Origin: Candidatus Velthaea versatilis
GTDB taxonomy: Bacteria; Vulcanimicrobiota; Vulcanimicrobiia; Vulcanimicrobiales; Vulcanimicrobiaceae
DNA length: 49,908 nucleotides
Direction of reading: 5' to 3'
NCBI GenBank assembly: GCA_003134035.1
Contig: PLAE01000023.1
Coordinates: 1 to 49,908, forward strand
In this document: positions 17,898 through 27,174 of the stretch, one piece after another
Layout of the letters: every line of letters begins with the position of its first letter
How positions within the stretch are numbered: position 1 is the stretch's first letter
Position numbers and translations under genes: made by a program
Notes under the pieces: model-generated
What the model saw: the letters and a program-made list of their open reading frames with translations, nothing else
What the model was told of the DNA's origin: nothing
Databases searched by the model: none

Positions 17898-19406
17898 TCA
17901 GGGGACCTTTTCGCTTACGCGTTCCGCTTTAGCCCAGAGACGCAGGGCGTCTTTCCACGTCTGCACCCAGTATCGAGTCGGCATGAAAAACAGCGCGCCC
18001 CAGGTGCAAACGAGATCGGCATTGGAAAGATGCGTCCCGAAATCGCGCGAGCGCAGCGGCGCGAGCGGCCGGTTCATCAGATCGCGCACGAACTGCGCCG
18101 CGCCGGCTTTGGTCAGCACATCGACGATCGACGGCGATTCCGAAACGTCGGCGATGACTTCGGACAACGTGAGCAGCGCTTTGCTGAACAGCGTGAGCTC
18201 CTGCGGGAACGTCATCGCGCCGGCCGCGATGAGCCGCTCGACGAGCGCGGTCAACCACTCGAAGCCGGGAAACGCGCCGAGCCGCACGAGGTGAAACGAT
18301 TCGGCGACGGCGGCCTCGAGCTTGCGCTCATCCAACACGCGACCGGCCGACTCGAGCGCGCGAAGCGTACGCGCTTTGTCGAGCGTCATCGCGCCGAGGA
18401 TCGCATTCATCACGGCGGCGCGCTGCTCCATGCTGAACTCGACGATCAGCGACCAGTCCAAAATAGCCAGTCGCCCATCGTCGGTCGCGAACAAGTTCCC
18501 GGCATGCGGGTCGGCGTGAAAGATCGCCATCGGCTCGGTGCTCCAGAACGGCTTGGCCAGGAGCGAGTCGGCGATGATTCGCGCGAGCCGGCGCCGCCGA
18601 TCCGAAGGGAGACTTGGATCGGTGACCTTGCGGCCGTCGATGCGTTCCATCGCCGTCACGCGCGGGGTGCAGAACGGCAGCAAGCGCGGGATGACGACGT
18701 CCGAGAATGCGGCGTAAAAACGTTCCGCCTTCGCGAGGTGGATCTGCTCGAGGTCCAGCCGCGTTTCGGTGAGCAAGAGCTCGCGCACGCTAGCGAGCGT
18801 TCCGCGATAGTCGAACGACGGCAGATGATAATACCGGCAGCGTTCTTCCAAGTAATCGCCCAGCGCCGGCCAGCGCGCGAGCTCCTCGCGCAGCCGTTCC
18901 TCGGCTTGCGGCTTGACGATCTTGAACACGCCGCGCCGCGCCGTACTCGCGCCCGCCGGCGTCCAGTGGAACGGAAGAACGATCGCGATGCTGCCCTCGG
19001 CCAACGCTTCGGGCGCGAGTTCGATTCCCGCCGGCAGTCCGTCGAGCTCGCGCTCGAGCAGGCGCTGAATCTCGGCGCGGTCCAACGACGGCGGCAGGGA
19101 CTCGAGCGACTGCAAGTGCCGGCGCAACCCGATGTCGAGCCGCTTGTCATGACCGACGACCTGACCTAATTTGTGCAGCGTCGGGCATTGGTGCAGCAGT
19201 TTTACCAAACGTTCGTCGACGCTCGTCGTCGCCGGCAGCGCCAGTTGCTCGGCGACGATCGTTTGGAGCCGCTGCGCGGGCAGGCTGCTCAAGAAAAAGA
19301 CGAAGCCGTCGGTCACGACCGGCCGCGCCCACGCATATATGTCCGGAACGAGCGGCAAGTGTTCGAGCCGTTCCCGCAACGTGGTCGCAAGCGTCCTATC
19401 GAGCAT
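17898..19406 (-). CDS. AarF/UbiB (ABC1) family atypical kinase
   Basis: 502 residues. The family signature KLGQ is at ~79-82 (LHKLGQVVG), followed by the variant of the ExD region, GVFKIVKPQAEERL with the ATP-site Lys, FHADPHAGNLF with the catalytic HxDPHxGN, and LAILDWSL in place of DFG. UbiB-family proteins support quinone biosynthesis or lipid-linked processes and usually act at the membrane. It is the last gene of an apparent etfB-etfA-thiolase-kinase set on the minus strand (79 bp after the thiolase), which fits a quinone link to ETF electron transfer. Divergent enough that the exact role is open. Confidence 0.85.
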   Translation of the reverse strand: MLDRTLATTLRERLEHLPLVPDIYAWARPVVTDGFVFFLSSLPAQRLQTIVAEQLALPATTSVDERLVKLLHQCPTLHKLGQVVGHDKRLDIGLRRHLQSLESLPPSLDRAEIQRLLERELDGLPAGIELAPEALAEGSIAIVLPFHWTPAGASTARRGVFKIVKPQAEERLREELARWPALGDYLEERCRYYHLPSFDYRGTLASVRELLLTETRLDLEQIHLAKAERFYAAFSDVVIPRLLPFCTPRVTAMERIDGRKVTDPSLPSDRRRRLARIIADSLLAKPFWSTEPMAIFHADPHAGNLFATDDGRLAILDWSLIVEFSMEQRAAVMNAILGAMTLDKARTLRALESAGRVLDERKLEAAVAESFHLVRLGAFPGFEWLTALVERLIAAGAMTFPQELTLFSKALLTLSEVIADVSESPSIVDVLTKAGAAQFVRDLMNRPLAPLRSRDFGTHLSNADLVCTWGALFFMPTRYWVQTWKDALRLWAKAERVSEKVP

Positions 19407-19485
19407 CGGCGATCATGGCTTTCTGCGGCGCGCACTCGCACCGATGACGTGCCCCAAGGGCGCTCCGCCGTTCCACGGCTGGAGG

Positions 19486-20673
19486 TTAGAGCCGCTCGTA
19501 GATGGCCGCGATGCCTTGACCGCCGCCGATGCACATGGTTACCAGCGCGTAACGGCCCCCGGTGCGATGCAGTTCGGCGATGGCTTTGACCGTCAGGATA
19601 CACCCCGTCGCCGCGATGGGATGACCCAGCGCGATCGCACCACCGTTGGGATTGACTTTGGCGGGATCGAAGCCCAGCTCTTTTGAGACGGCGCAGGCCT
19701 GCGCGGCGAATGCTTCATTCGACTCGATCACGTCGATCTCGTCGATCGTCAGGCCCGCCTTCTCGAGCGCTGCGGGCACGGCGAACACCGGCCCGATGCC
19801 CATGATCTTCGGCTCGACGCCGGAATGACCGTAGGCGACCAGCCGCGCCAGCGGCTTGCGGCCCGCCCGCTCGGCGGCGCCGGCTTCCATGAGGACGACG
19901 GCCGCCGCGGCATCGTTGAGCCCCGACGCGTTGCCGGCCGTAACAGTGCCGTCCTTGCGAAAGACCGTTTTGAGTTTCGCCAAGCCTTCGACGGTCGCGT
20001 CCGTTCGCACGTGTTCGTCGGTATCAAACACGACCGTCCCTTTGCGCGTCTTGATCTCGATCGGCACGATCTGCTCTTTGAAATACCCGGCGGCGATCGC
20101 TTTGGCGGCCCGCCGATGACTTTCGAGCGCGAATTCATCTTGCGTTTCGCGATCGATTCTAAACTTCTCCGCAACGTTCTCGGCGGTTTCGCCCATATGA
20201 ATCTTATCGAACGGATCGGTCAAACCGCCGATGACCATGTCGACGGCCACGCCGTTGCCCATCCGCTGTCCCCAGCGTTCGCTCTCCAAGAGGTAGCCGC
20301 CGCGCGACATCGATTCGGCGCCGCCGGCGACCGCCAATTGGGTGTCGCCCGTCGCGATCGATTGCGCGGCCATCACGATGGCCTGCAAACCGCTCCCGCA
20401 CAAGCGGTTGACCGTCACCGCGGGCGTGTGGAACGAGAGCCCGCCCTCGATCGCAGCGACGCGCGAAAGATAGATGTCTTGCGGACCGCTTTGGATGCAG
20501 TTGCCGAAGACGACCATGCCGACGTCCTTTGGGTCCACCCCGGCACGGCCGACGGCTTCGCGAACCACGATGGCGCCGAGCTGCGTCGGCCGGAAATCCT
20601 TGAGGCTGCCGCCGAAATCGCCGATCGCGGTGCGCGCACCGCTGACGACCAAAACATCGCGTTGAGCAATCAT
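19486..20673 (-). CDS. bktB: acetyl-CoA acetyltransferase / beta-ketothiolase, BktB-like
   Basis: 395 residues from ATG 20673, with GGAGG 8 nt upstream; the longer open frame to 21018 runs into etfA and is rejected. Thiolase active-site Cys92 in NRLCGSG, NEAFAAQ with the active-site His region, GHPIAATG and the second Cys in CIGGGQG. The sequence follows the Ralstonia BktB pattern closely (FGGSLKDF, GNASGLNDAAAAVVLME, SYGH-like AYGHSGVEPKIMGIGP). It condenses or cleaves 3-ketoacyl-CoA; it can both close the beta-oxidation cycle here and supply acetoacetyl-CoA or 3-ketovaleryl-CoA to the PHA pathway. Lies 55 bp after etfA. Confidence 0.94.
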   Translation of the reverse strand: MIAQRDVLVVSGARTAIGDFGGSLKDFRPTQLGAIVVREAVGRAGVDPKDVGMVVFGNCIQSGPQDIYLSRVAAIEGGLSFHTPAVTVNRLCGSGLQAIVMAAQSIATGDTQLAVAGGAESMSRGGYLLESERWGQRMGNGVAVDMVIGGLTDPFDKIHMGETAENVAEKFRIDRETQDEFALESHRRAAKAIAAGYFKEQIVPIEIKTRKGTVVFDTDEHVRTDATVEGLAKLKTVFRKDGTVTAGNASGLNDAAAAVVLMEAGAAERAGRKPLARLVAYGHSGVEPKIMGIGPVFAVPAALEKAGLTIDEIDVIESNEAFAAQACAVSKELGFDPAKVNPNGGAIALGHPIAATGCILTVKAIAELHRTGGRYALVTMCIGGGQGIAAIYERL

Positions 20674-20728
20674 GAAACGAGCCTCCGTCTCTGTGGGGGA
20701 ACCGGCGACCGCGGCGGTCCGATTCGAA

Positions 20729-21706
20729 TTAGACGTGCACGGCTCGCGCATCGCGAACCGCGCTAACGAGTTCGGGGACGATGGCGAACGCATCGCCCAC
20801 GACGAGCAAATCGGCAAACGCACCGATCGGCGCATCGGGATCTTTATTGATCGCGACGATCGTCGCCGCGGTGCGCATACCGACTTTGTGCTGGATCGCT
20901 CCGGAAATTCCGACCGCGATGTACAGTGCGGGGCTGACCGTCTTGCCGGTTTGGCCGATTTGATGCCCGTAAGATATCCAGCCCGCATCGACGGCGGCGC
21001 GCGATGCGCCGACGGCACCGCCGAACGCGTCGGCCAAATCTTTGAGCAGCGTGGTGAACGGTTGGGGGCCGCCCAAGCCGCGGCCGCCGCTGACGACGAC
21101 GGAGGCCTCCTCGACGCCCAGCTCCGGAGCCGCTACTTCGACGTCTTCTTCGAGCGTCACGGCGTAGGCTCTCCCCGCCGGTTCGATGGCGACGATCTGC
21201 GCCGAACCGCTGCCGGGGGTCGCCGCGAACACGTTGGGGCGAATCGCCGCGACGCCGTACTCGCTGCGAAAGACGCACGTCGTGATGACCAGACCGCCGA
21301 GTTTGGGTGAGACGCAACTCACTCGGCCATCACGCACGTCGATGGCGACCGCGTCGGCGTTGAGGCCGGCATCGACGCGGGCCGCGAACCGGCTGCCGAC
21401 GTCGCGTCCGATCATCGTGTTGCCGACGAGAACGAGCGACGGTCCCAGCGCAAGCGCGACGGTCGTGAGCGCGTCGACCGCCGGGTCGATCAGGCCGTCC
21501 GCAGCCGCGTCGGCCAAGACGTGAATCGTATCGAGCGGATAGGCTTTGAGTTCGCCCGCGATCGCGGCCGCGTCGCCGCCGACGACGACGGCGTGTGCGG
21601 TGCCGCCGAGTTGATCGGCGACCGTACGCGCCGCACCGGCGGCCTCGAGCGAAACGCGGCGCGGCCGGCCGTTCTTGTGTTCGATGAACGCGATGACGTT
21701 TTTCAC
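20729..21706 (-). CDS. etfA: electron transfer flavoprotein alpha subunit
   Basis: 325 residues. C-terminal FAD-binding region with VVSGGRGLG, SRAAVDAGW, QIGQTGKTVSPALYIAVGISGAIQHKVGM and INKDPDAPIGAFADLLVVGD, diagnostic of EtfA. Pairs with EtfB to accept electrons from acyl-CoA dehydrogenases and pass them to ETF-QO. The GTG start shares one base with the etfB stop (TAGTG), so translation is coupled. Confidence 0.96.
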   Translation of the reverse strand: MKNVIAFIEHKNGRPRRVSLEAAGAARTVADQLGGTAHAVVVGGDAAAIAGELKAYPLDTIHVLADAAADGLIDPAVDALTTVALALGPSLVLVGNTMIGRDVGSRFAARVDAGLNADAVAIDVRDGRVSCVSPKLGGLVITTCVFRSEYGVAAIRPNVFAATPGSGSAQIVAIEPAGRAYAVTLEEDVEVAAPELGVEEASVVVSGGRGLGGPQPFTTLLKDLADAFGGAVGASRAAVDAGWISYGHQIGQTGKTVSPALYIAVGISGAIQHKVGMRTAATIVAINKDPDAPIGAFADLLVVGDAFAIVPELVSAVRDARAVHV

Positions 21707-22494
21707 TACAGCAGGTTCCGCTCTTTGAGAAAAGCGACGATCGTTCGTGCGCCGGCGTTGCCGTCCGCGGCGGTGACGGTCTTCCCCGCCGCGCGCGCCG
21801 GCGAGGCGGTCAATTCGGTGACCTCGAGTTTCGCGCCGTCGCCGCCGACGGCTTGGGCAATTTCCAAGTCGGCCAACCGCAAGACCGCGATCTCCTTTTT
21901 CTTCGCGGCCATGATGCCTTTGAGCGAGGCGAAGCGCGGCTCGGCGGCCGACTTCGTGATGCTCGCCAGTGCCGGCAGCGGCGCGCTCAGCGTCTGATAG
22001 CCGGTATCGGTCTCGCGCTTGACGCGCACCCGACCGGCGGCGACGTGGATTTCGCGCGCGTAGGTCAGCCCCGGCACGCCGAGATACTCGGCCAGTGCGC
22101 CGGGCAGTTCACCGGTGATCGCATCGGTCGACTGCGTTCCGGTCAGCACGAGATCGAAGCCGATCCTGCGAATTCCGGCGGCCAGCACGTACGCGGTCGC
22201 CCAAACATCGGAACCCGCGAAGGCGGGATCGCTAAGCATGACGGCGCGATCGGCGCCCATCGCGAGGGCTTTGCGCACGACCTCTTTGCCGCTCTCCGGC
22301 GCCATGGTCACGATCGTGACGCTCGATCCGTCGGCCAATTGTTCTTTGAGCTGCAGCCCCGCTTCGATGGCGTACTCGTCGAACGGATTGAGCACCGTCT
22401 CGGCCGCGCTGCGCACCAGTCGCCGCGTCTGAGGATCGATGCGTTTATCGGCATTCGTGTCGGGGACCAGCTTCACGGCTACGACGATGTTCAG
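21706..22494 (-). CDS. etfB: electron transfer flavoprotein beta subunit (predicted CTG start)
   Basis: 262 residues if begun at CTG 22494. EtfB family proteins begin MNIVVAVKLVPDTNADK or similar; here the codon in the Met position is CTG, giving xNIVVAVKLVPDTNADKRIDP. A perfect GGAGG (22507-22503) is 8 nt upstream of that CTG. The only other candidate, TTG at 22518, has no ribosome-binding site and would place GGAGG inside the gene. Core motifs: NPFDEYAIEAGLQLKE, VLTGTQSTDAITGELPG (AMP site) and RKALAMGADRAV. It forms the ETF heterodimer with EtfA. Confidence 0.93.
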   Translation of the reverse strand: MNIVVAVKLVPDTNADKRIDPQTRRLVRSAAETVLNPFDEYAIEAGLQLKEQLADGSSVTIVTMAPESGKEVVRKALAMGADRAVMLSDPAFAGSDVWATAYVLAAGIRRIGFDLVLTGTQSTDAITGELPGALAEYLGVPGLTYAREIHVAAGRVRVKRETDTGYQTLSAPLPALASITKSAAEPRFASLKGIMAAKKKEIAVLRLADLEIAQAVGGDGAKLEVTELTASPARAAGKTVTAADGNAGARTIVAFLKERNLL

Positions 22495-22782
22495 TTGGCG
22501 ATCCTCCGGAATAACCAAAGCCGGCTCGCCACGCGTTGCGCGACGGCAAAAAATCGGCGAGAAGCGAATGGCAATACGCTACCCGGGAACGAGCATACGA
22601 AGTTCGTGTTCCGCTTGCCATAGTAAAATGGGGGATATGGCGCTCGAGACGGCGCCGCGCGATACTTCGCGCCCTTGGCGATTAGCGGCAAGAAAGTTAA
22701 AATGTTGGCGATGCGCAAATGAAACAGCCATGTAGCGAATCGAAAACATCGTCTTGCTGTCGAACAAGGAGTGAAGGGCGCT

Positions 22783-24462
22783 ATGAATACGCGGCACTTT
22801 CCGTTCTGGCCCAAGAAACGGCCGCGAACGCTCCCGCCGGTCGAAACGAATCTCGCCGACAATCTGCGGGTGACCGCGCAGCGGTTTTCCGACCAGCCGG
22901 CAATCGTCTATTACGATACGCCGATCACGTACGCGCGACTGTGGTCGCACGTCGAAGCGTTGGCCGGCTGGCTGCAGCAGCGCGCCGGCGTCAAAGCGGG
23001 CGACCGCGTCTTGCTCGACATGCAAAACTCGCCGCAATTCATCATCGCGTATTACGCGATCGCGCGCGCGAACGCGGTGATCGTGCCGATCAATCCAATG
23101 AACGTCACCGACGAATTGCGCGTGTTGCTGGCGGACAGCGGCGCGACCGTCGCCGTCACGGGCCAAGAACTTTTGCCGCGCCTGCAGCCGCTGCTCGGCG
23201 ATCCGCTCACGCACCTCGTCGTCGCGGCGTACAGCGATTACCTCGAGCACGAAACGGCAATCGATCTCCCGCCGGCCGTGGCCGCGCCGCGCGCCGATTT
23301 GCCGGCGGCCGGCGACCGCATCACGGCGTTCGCCGATGCGATTGACGCTGCGCTAGCGCCCGGGCCAATGACCGCGCGCGGTGAAGACATCCTACTGCTG
23401 CCGTACACGTCGGGCACCACCGGCCAGCCGAAAGGATGCGTGCACACGCACCGTTCGGTGCAGACGACGACGTTGGGAACGCCATACTGGTTCGGCACCG
23501 CGGCGCCCGGCGGCCGGCTCCTGTCGGTGCTGCCGTACTTCCACGTGACCGGGATGACCATCGACATGAACGGCGGGCTCATGGCCGGGGCGACGATCGT
23601 GATGATGACCCGCTGGGATCCGGCCACGGTCCTGAGCCTCATCGAACGCTACGAAATTCTCTCGTTTACCGCGATCAGCACCATGATCGTCGATCTGTTG
23701 GCGCACCCCGCCTATCATGCGAGCACGCTGCGGTCGTTAATGAGTATCTTCGGCGGCGGTGCACCGTTGCCGGCGGCCGTCAGCCGCGAACTCACCGAAC
23801 GCCTCGGCCTGACCTACACCGAGGGCTACGGCCTTACCGAGACGATCGCGATGACCCACGCCAACCCACCCGACCGGCCAAAGCTGCAATGCCTGGGCGT
23901 ACCGACTTTCGGCGTCGACTCGCGCATCATCGACCCCGATAGCCTCAAAGAACTTGGGGCCGGCGAAACCGGCGAGATCGTGATCCACGGCAATCAAGTC
24001 ATGCGCGAATATTGGCGCCAGCCCGCAGCGACGGCCGCGGCGTTCGTCGAAATCGACGGGAAGCGCTTCTTCCGCACGGGCGACCTTGGGTACATGGACG
24101 AGGAAGGCTACTTCTTCATCGTGGACCGCGTCAAGCGCATGATCAACGCGTCGGGCTACAAGGTGTGGCCGGCCGAAGTCGAGACGAAGCTGTTCGCGCA
24201 CCCCGCGGTGCGCGAAGCGTGCGTCATCGCGTCGATCGATCCGCGCCGCGGCGAAACCGTCAAAGCGCTCATCGTCAAACGCGATGACGCCGACGTCACG
24301 GCGGACGATATCATCGGCTGGGCGCGCGCTCAACTGTCGGCCTACAAGGTCCCAACGGTCGTTGAGTTCGTCGATGTCCTGCCGCGCGGAGCGACGGGCA
24401 AAGTGGCGTGGCGTCTCCTGCAAGAGCAAGATGCGCGACGGATGGCGCCTTCGAGGGTGTAA
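22783..24462 (+). CDS. AMP-dependent acyl-CoA synthetase
   Basis: 559 residues from ATG 22783. AAGGAG at 22766-22771 serves this start; the GTG at 22771 overlaps that site and is rejected. ANL-superfamily motifs: YTSGTTGQPKG (P-loop), EGYGLTE, GEIVIHGNQVMREYW, FRTGDLGYMDEEGYFFIVDR, and the C-terminal domain with INASGYKVWPAEVE and PRGATGKVAWR carrying the catalytic Lys. It activates a carboxylic acid, most likely a medium- or long-chain fatty acid, to its CoA ester for the beta-oxidation and PHA genes to the left. Divergent from etfB across ~290 bp. Confidence 0.93.
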   Translation: MNTRHFPFWPKKRPRTLPPVETNLADNLRVTAQRFSDQPAIVYYDTPITYARLWSHVEALAGWLQQRAGVKAGDRVLLDMQNSPQFIIAYYAIARANAVIVPINPMNVTDELRVLLADSGATVAVTGQELLPRLQPLLGDPLTHLVVAAYSDYLEHETAIDLPPAVAAPRADLPAAGDRITAFADAIDAALAPGPMTARGEDILLLPYTSGTTGQPKGCVHTHRSVQTTTLGTPYWFGTAAPGGRLLSVLPYFHVTGMTIDMNGGLMAGATIVMMTRWDPATVLSLIERYEILSFTAISTMIVDLLAHPAYHASTLRSLMSIFGGGAPLPAAVSRELTERLGLTYTEGYGLTETIAMTHANPPDRPKLQCLGVPTFGVDSRIIDPDSLKELGAGETGEIVIHGNQVMREYWRQPAATAAAFVEIDGKRFFRTGDLGYMDEEGYFFIVDRVKRMINASGYKVWPAEVETKLFAHPAVREACVIASIDPRRGETVKALIVKRDDADVTADDIIGWARAQLSAYKVPTVVEFVDVLPRGATGKVAWRLLQEQDARRMAPSRV

Positions 24463-24515
24463 GCGGGCGGCGGCCTGCGGACCCTTATTTCTGGGAATTT
24501 GCTGCGAACCAGCAG

Positions 24516-24887
24516 CAGCAGATAACCCCTTTGTCGAATTGGCCGCCTCCATGACGGATAGCCAGCGTCAAATGGGCGGTCGTTCCCGCCAGCGGCGCAA
24601 CGATCGTGTACTGGGCATTTGATCCGCCTCACTGTACTCACGTGCCGGCTGAAACGCATTACTTCACGCAGCTGGGTGTCGTCCTCAGGGGGAAGATGTC
24701 CATGACCTTCGGCGACGGCACACAGCAGCACTATGGTCCGAACGAGCTTTACGCGATCGCGCCGGGTATGGTGCACGGAGCCCATTTTCCGAGAGCACGA
24801 TCCTTGTCGACGTGTACACGCCCAACCATACTCGAATTCGAGGCGCTCTTCGCGCAGCAACGCGAGCGAGTCGACAAGAAGGCTTAA
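24516..24887 (+). pseudogene. cupin-domain protein, broken by several frameshifts
   Basis: Cupin-like sequence can be followed only by changing frame. One frame gives NPFVELAASMTDSQRQ; a second, open from 24555, gives WAVVPASGATIVYWAFDPPH, HVPAETHYFTQLGVVLRG, MTFGDGTQQHYGPNELYAIAPGMVHGAHF; a third gives ESTILVDVYTPNH; then the second frame resumes with EFEALFAQQRERVD and a stop. At least three indels are needed, two of them compensating near 24790 and 24835. The parent would be a ~110-residue single-domain cupin. Sequencing error cannot be excluded, but the neighbouring sequence is also decayed. Confidence 0.65.
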
Positions 24888-25176
24888 ACAAAGCCTTCCT
24901 TCGGGAGCGGCGGCCGTCGCTTTGTTATCGTGCCGGTTTTGTTATCGTGCCGCTCACGTGCCCTGATGCGGTCATGGCCACGATGGTAAGACTAGCGACC
25001 CGCCGCGCATAGCGTTCATGACTATCACCTCGTCGATTTTGGGCATCGAAACGACGCATGTGACAACGTTAGCCGCAGCTCTTCAAGAGCAAACTCCATA
25101 CAAATTTTTCATTTCATAAGCGAACTCGACGCGCTGGTGCGGCTGTGCCGACGGGTGTGACGCGCACCGAGCGACG
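24888..25176. other. intergenic, no gene seen
   Basis: No coding signal on either strand. It contains a 15-nt direct repeat at 24921-24952 and a short perfect inverted repeat GCTCTT-C-AAGAGC near 25079. Confidence 0.5.
24921..24952. repeat. 15-nt direct repeat, period 17
   Basis: TTTGTTATCGTGCCG occurs at 24921-24935 and again at 24938-24952, separated by 2 nt. It lies just after the broken cupin gene and looks like a slippage duplication. Confidence 0.7.
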
Positions 25177-26628
25177 TTAAAATTGGGCGTGGTAGCGCAG
25201 GCCGTAGACGGAAACCGGACCGCGCACCGTGTCATACCCCGGATTGGTGATGCGCTGAACGTCGAACGTCAATCCGAACGCCGGTGAAATGCCGAGTTTG
25301 TAATACGTTTCAATGATGTGCTCGCCGGCGTACGACAGCGCCCCGTCACCGACGAGCACCCCCAGACCCCCGGCCGCGAAATACTGCTGCGCCGGGCCGG
25401 AGATGCCGTTGCGGGCAACGGCCAGCCCGACCGCGTCATTCGGCCGGTGATACCGCTCGCCGGCGACGGAGACGCCGCCGGAAATCGACCGGTCGATCTC
25501 CGTGAAGTCGTACGCCTCCCACGTGCCGTTCATCGCGCTGAGCCGCGCGAACACGCCGATGTCGGGCGCGACCTCCTGCGCGATGTTCAATCCCGCGCCC
25601 GCCTTGATATGTTTGTTGAAACGGACGTCGGCCGTGAGCGGCAGCGTACCGCCGGCTGCGCCAAGCGCAACGGCATCCGCGTACGCACCCATGTAACCGA
25701 TATCGGCGTAGAACAATCCCTTGACGGCGCCCGGGTGGCCGCCCAGGAGGTTCGTGCGCCGCTCGCATTCGAGCACGGCGCCGTACTGCCGGAGCGGCTG
25801 ATGCTCGATCTCGATTTCGTTCGGCGTCGCGGACAGTTGGAAGAGTCCCGCCCGCAGCGTCGAGGCGCCGCGAGTCAGTTCCGCGCTCACTCCGTACGTG
25901 TACCCCCATGCATCGGCCGGGTAATCGAAGGAGCCCATGTCGACGATCGACCAGTTGAGAAAATCGTTCTTGGGATCGTGCGCGTACGGATTCGTATCGA
26001 AGACGTCGACCACACCGAACTTCCCGGCGGTGACGATAAGATTCGCCGGCTCGAGCGTGCCGCCCAATTGATTGATCGCCGGGGCAACGGCCTGCGGATC
26101 GCCGCCGCCCAAGCCGAACGTTTGCCGCACGAAAACGCGCTGAATGCGGCCATACGCGCTGCCGCGACCAACTTTGTAGGCTTCGGCGCTCACGAATCCG
26201 GCGACGCCGAAGGTGCCGTTGTACATTTGTCCCAGCGCGGCCGGCGGATTGCCTAAGCCGAAGCCCTGATCGAACTCCGGGTTTATGTAAAATTCGGTGC
26301 CTTTGCCGAGCCGGACGCCGAAAAAAATGGTCGCATCGACGGTCTTGGCCGTGTCCGGGTTCGGCGTGAGGCTCTGCGACCCGGAGTATCCCGCCGGAAA
26401 CGCACCGTGGTATTGCTGCGTATCGGTGATCTGCGCGTGAATGCTCAAGCGTTCGGGTCGCACGGCAGCGGTTGCGGTCGGCGCCGGATCCGGTGTCGCG
26501 GACGCCGCCGGAACCGGCGCATCAGGTGCCGCCGGCGCCCGATCGGCGCCTAGCACGAAGCATATCACGAAGGCAACGCCGAACGTCGCCGCGCTTGCTA
26601 ACTTCGGGATCTCCCGCCGGCAGCGCAT
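25177..26628 (-). CDS. OprB-type carbohydrate-selective porin
   Basis: 483 residues. N-terminal signal peptide (basic start, hydrophobic core ASAATFGVAFVICFVLGA, Ala-rich cleavage region), then an alternating beta-strand pattern ending in the aromatic YHAQF typical of outer-membrane barrels. Internal features fit the OprB family: AQITDTQQYHGAF, TVDATIFFGVRLGKGTEFYINPEF, GRIQRVFVRQTFG, NDFLNWSIVDMGSFDYPADAWGYTYG, and the C-terminal ETYYKLGI and FDVQRITNPGYD. It would allow diffusion of sugars or similar solutes through an outer membrane and is the best evidence here for a diderm envelope. No transport partner genes are adjacent. Confidence 0.85.
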   Translation of the reverse strand: MRCRREIPKLASAATFGVAFVICFVLGADRAPAAPDAPVPAASATPDPAPTATAAVRPERLSIHAQITDTQQYHGAFPAGYSGSQSLTPNPDTAKTVDATIFFGVRLGKGTEFYINPEFDQGFGLGNPPAALGQMYNGTFGVAGFVSAEAYKVGRGSAYGRIQRVFVRQTFGLGGGDPQAVAPAINQLGGTLEPANLIVTAGKFGVVDVFDTNPYAHDPKNDFLNWSIVDMGSFDYPADAWGYTYGVSAELTRGASTLRAGLFQLSATPNEIEIEHQPLRQYGAVLECERRTNLLGGHPGAVKGLFYADIGYMGAYADAVALGAAGGTLPLTADVRFNKHIKAGAGLNIAQEVAPDIGVFARLSAMNGTWEAYDFTEIDRSISGGVSVAGERYHRPNDAVGLAVARNGISGPAQQYFAAGGLGVLVGDGALSYAGEHIIETYYKLGISPAFGLTFDVQRITNPGYDTVRGPVSVYGLRYHAQF

Positions 26629-26682
26629 CGACTCCCAGTATTACCGCGGCGTCCGGTTTCGTCAAGCCGGAGCCGGCGCGCA

Positions 26683-27056
26683 TTATCGCTGTGTGCCGCT
26701 GCGATTCCACCAGCCGCCGCCGAGTGCTTGAAAAAGCGCGGCCGTGTCGGCGTAGCGATTTGCCTGCGCTTCAACGAGCGCGAGTTCGGCCTGTTGGTCG
26801 GTCTGCAGCGCGTTGAGCAGGCCAACCCCGGGACTTCCCCGTGCAGAATGAGTACCAGCAAGAGGCTGACCGGAACGAAGATGCCCAAGCGCGCCAGCGC
26901 TTCGTTGAATTCCGTGAGCTCGCCGACCCACTCCAGTCGAACGCCGCTGGGCAAACGAACCTTCTTCGCCACTTGCCCCTGCGCGTCGAGTACCGCGCTG
27001 CCCAAATCCCGCCCGCCGGTTGCGCATGACGATTCGACACTACTTTCGAACTTCAT
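26683..27056 (-). pseudogene. RND pump fragment joined to outer-membrane factor C-terminus
   Basis: In the first minus-strand frame the text reads VRLPSGVRLEWVGELTEFNEALARLGIFVPVSLLLVLIL, a piece of the transmembrane/porter junction of HME-type RND pumps (CusA/CzcA-like). Directly after it, with a shift of frame, comes GVGLLNALQTDQQAELALVEAQANRYADTAALFQALGGGWW, the end of a NodT/TolC-type outer-membrane factor. Pumps of this kind are ~1000 residues and the factors ~450, so more than 95% is lost. A deletion that fused two genes of one efflux operon explains the junction at about 26860. Confidence 0.7.
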
Positions 27057-27174
27057 ATGATAGACGGGAGCGGCGAGAATCGGGACGGCGGGTCGCGGAC
27101 GAGCTTAAAATCCGATTAGGAGACGGCCGCCCCGACGCCGGGGTTGATTCCCCGGCACCGGTCGTAACCTCCGC

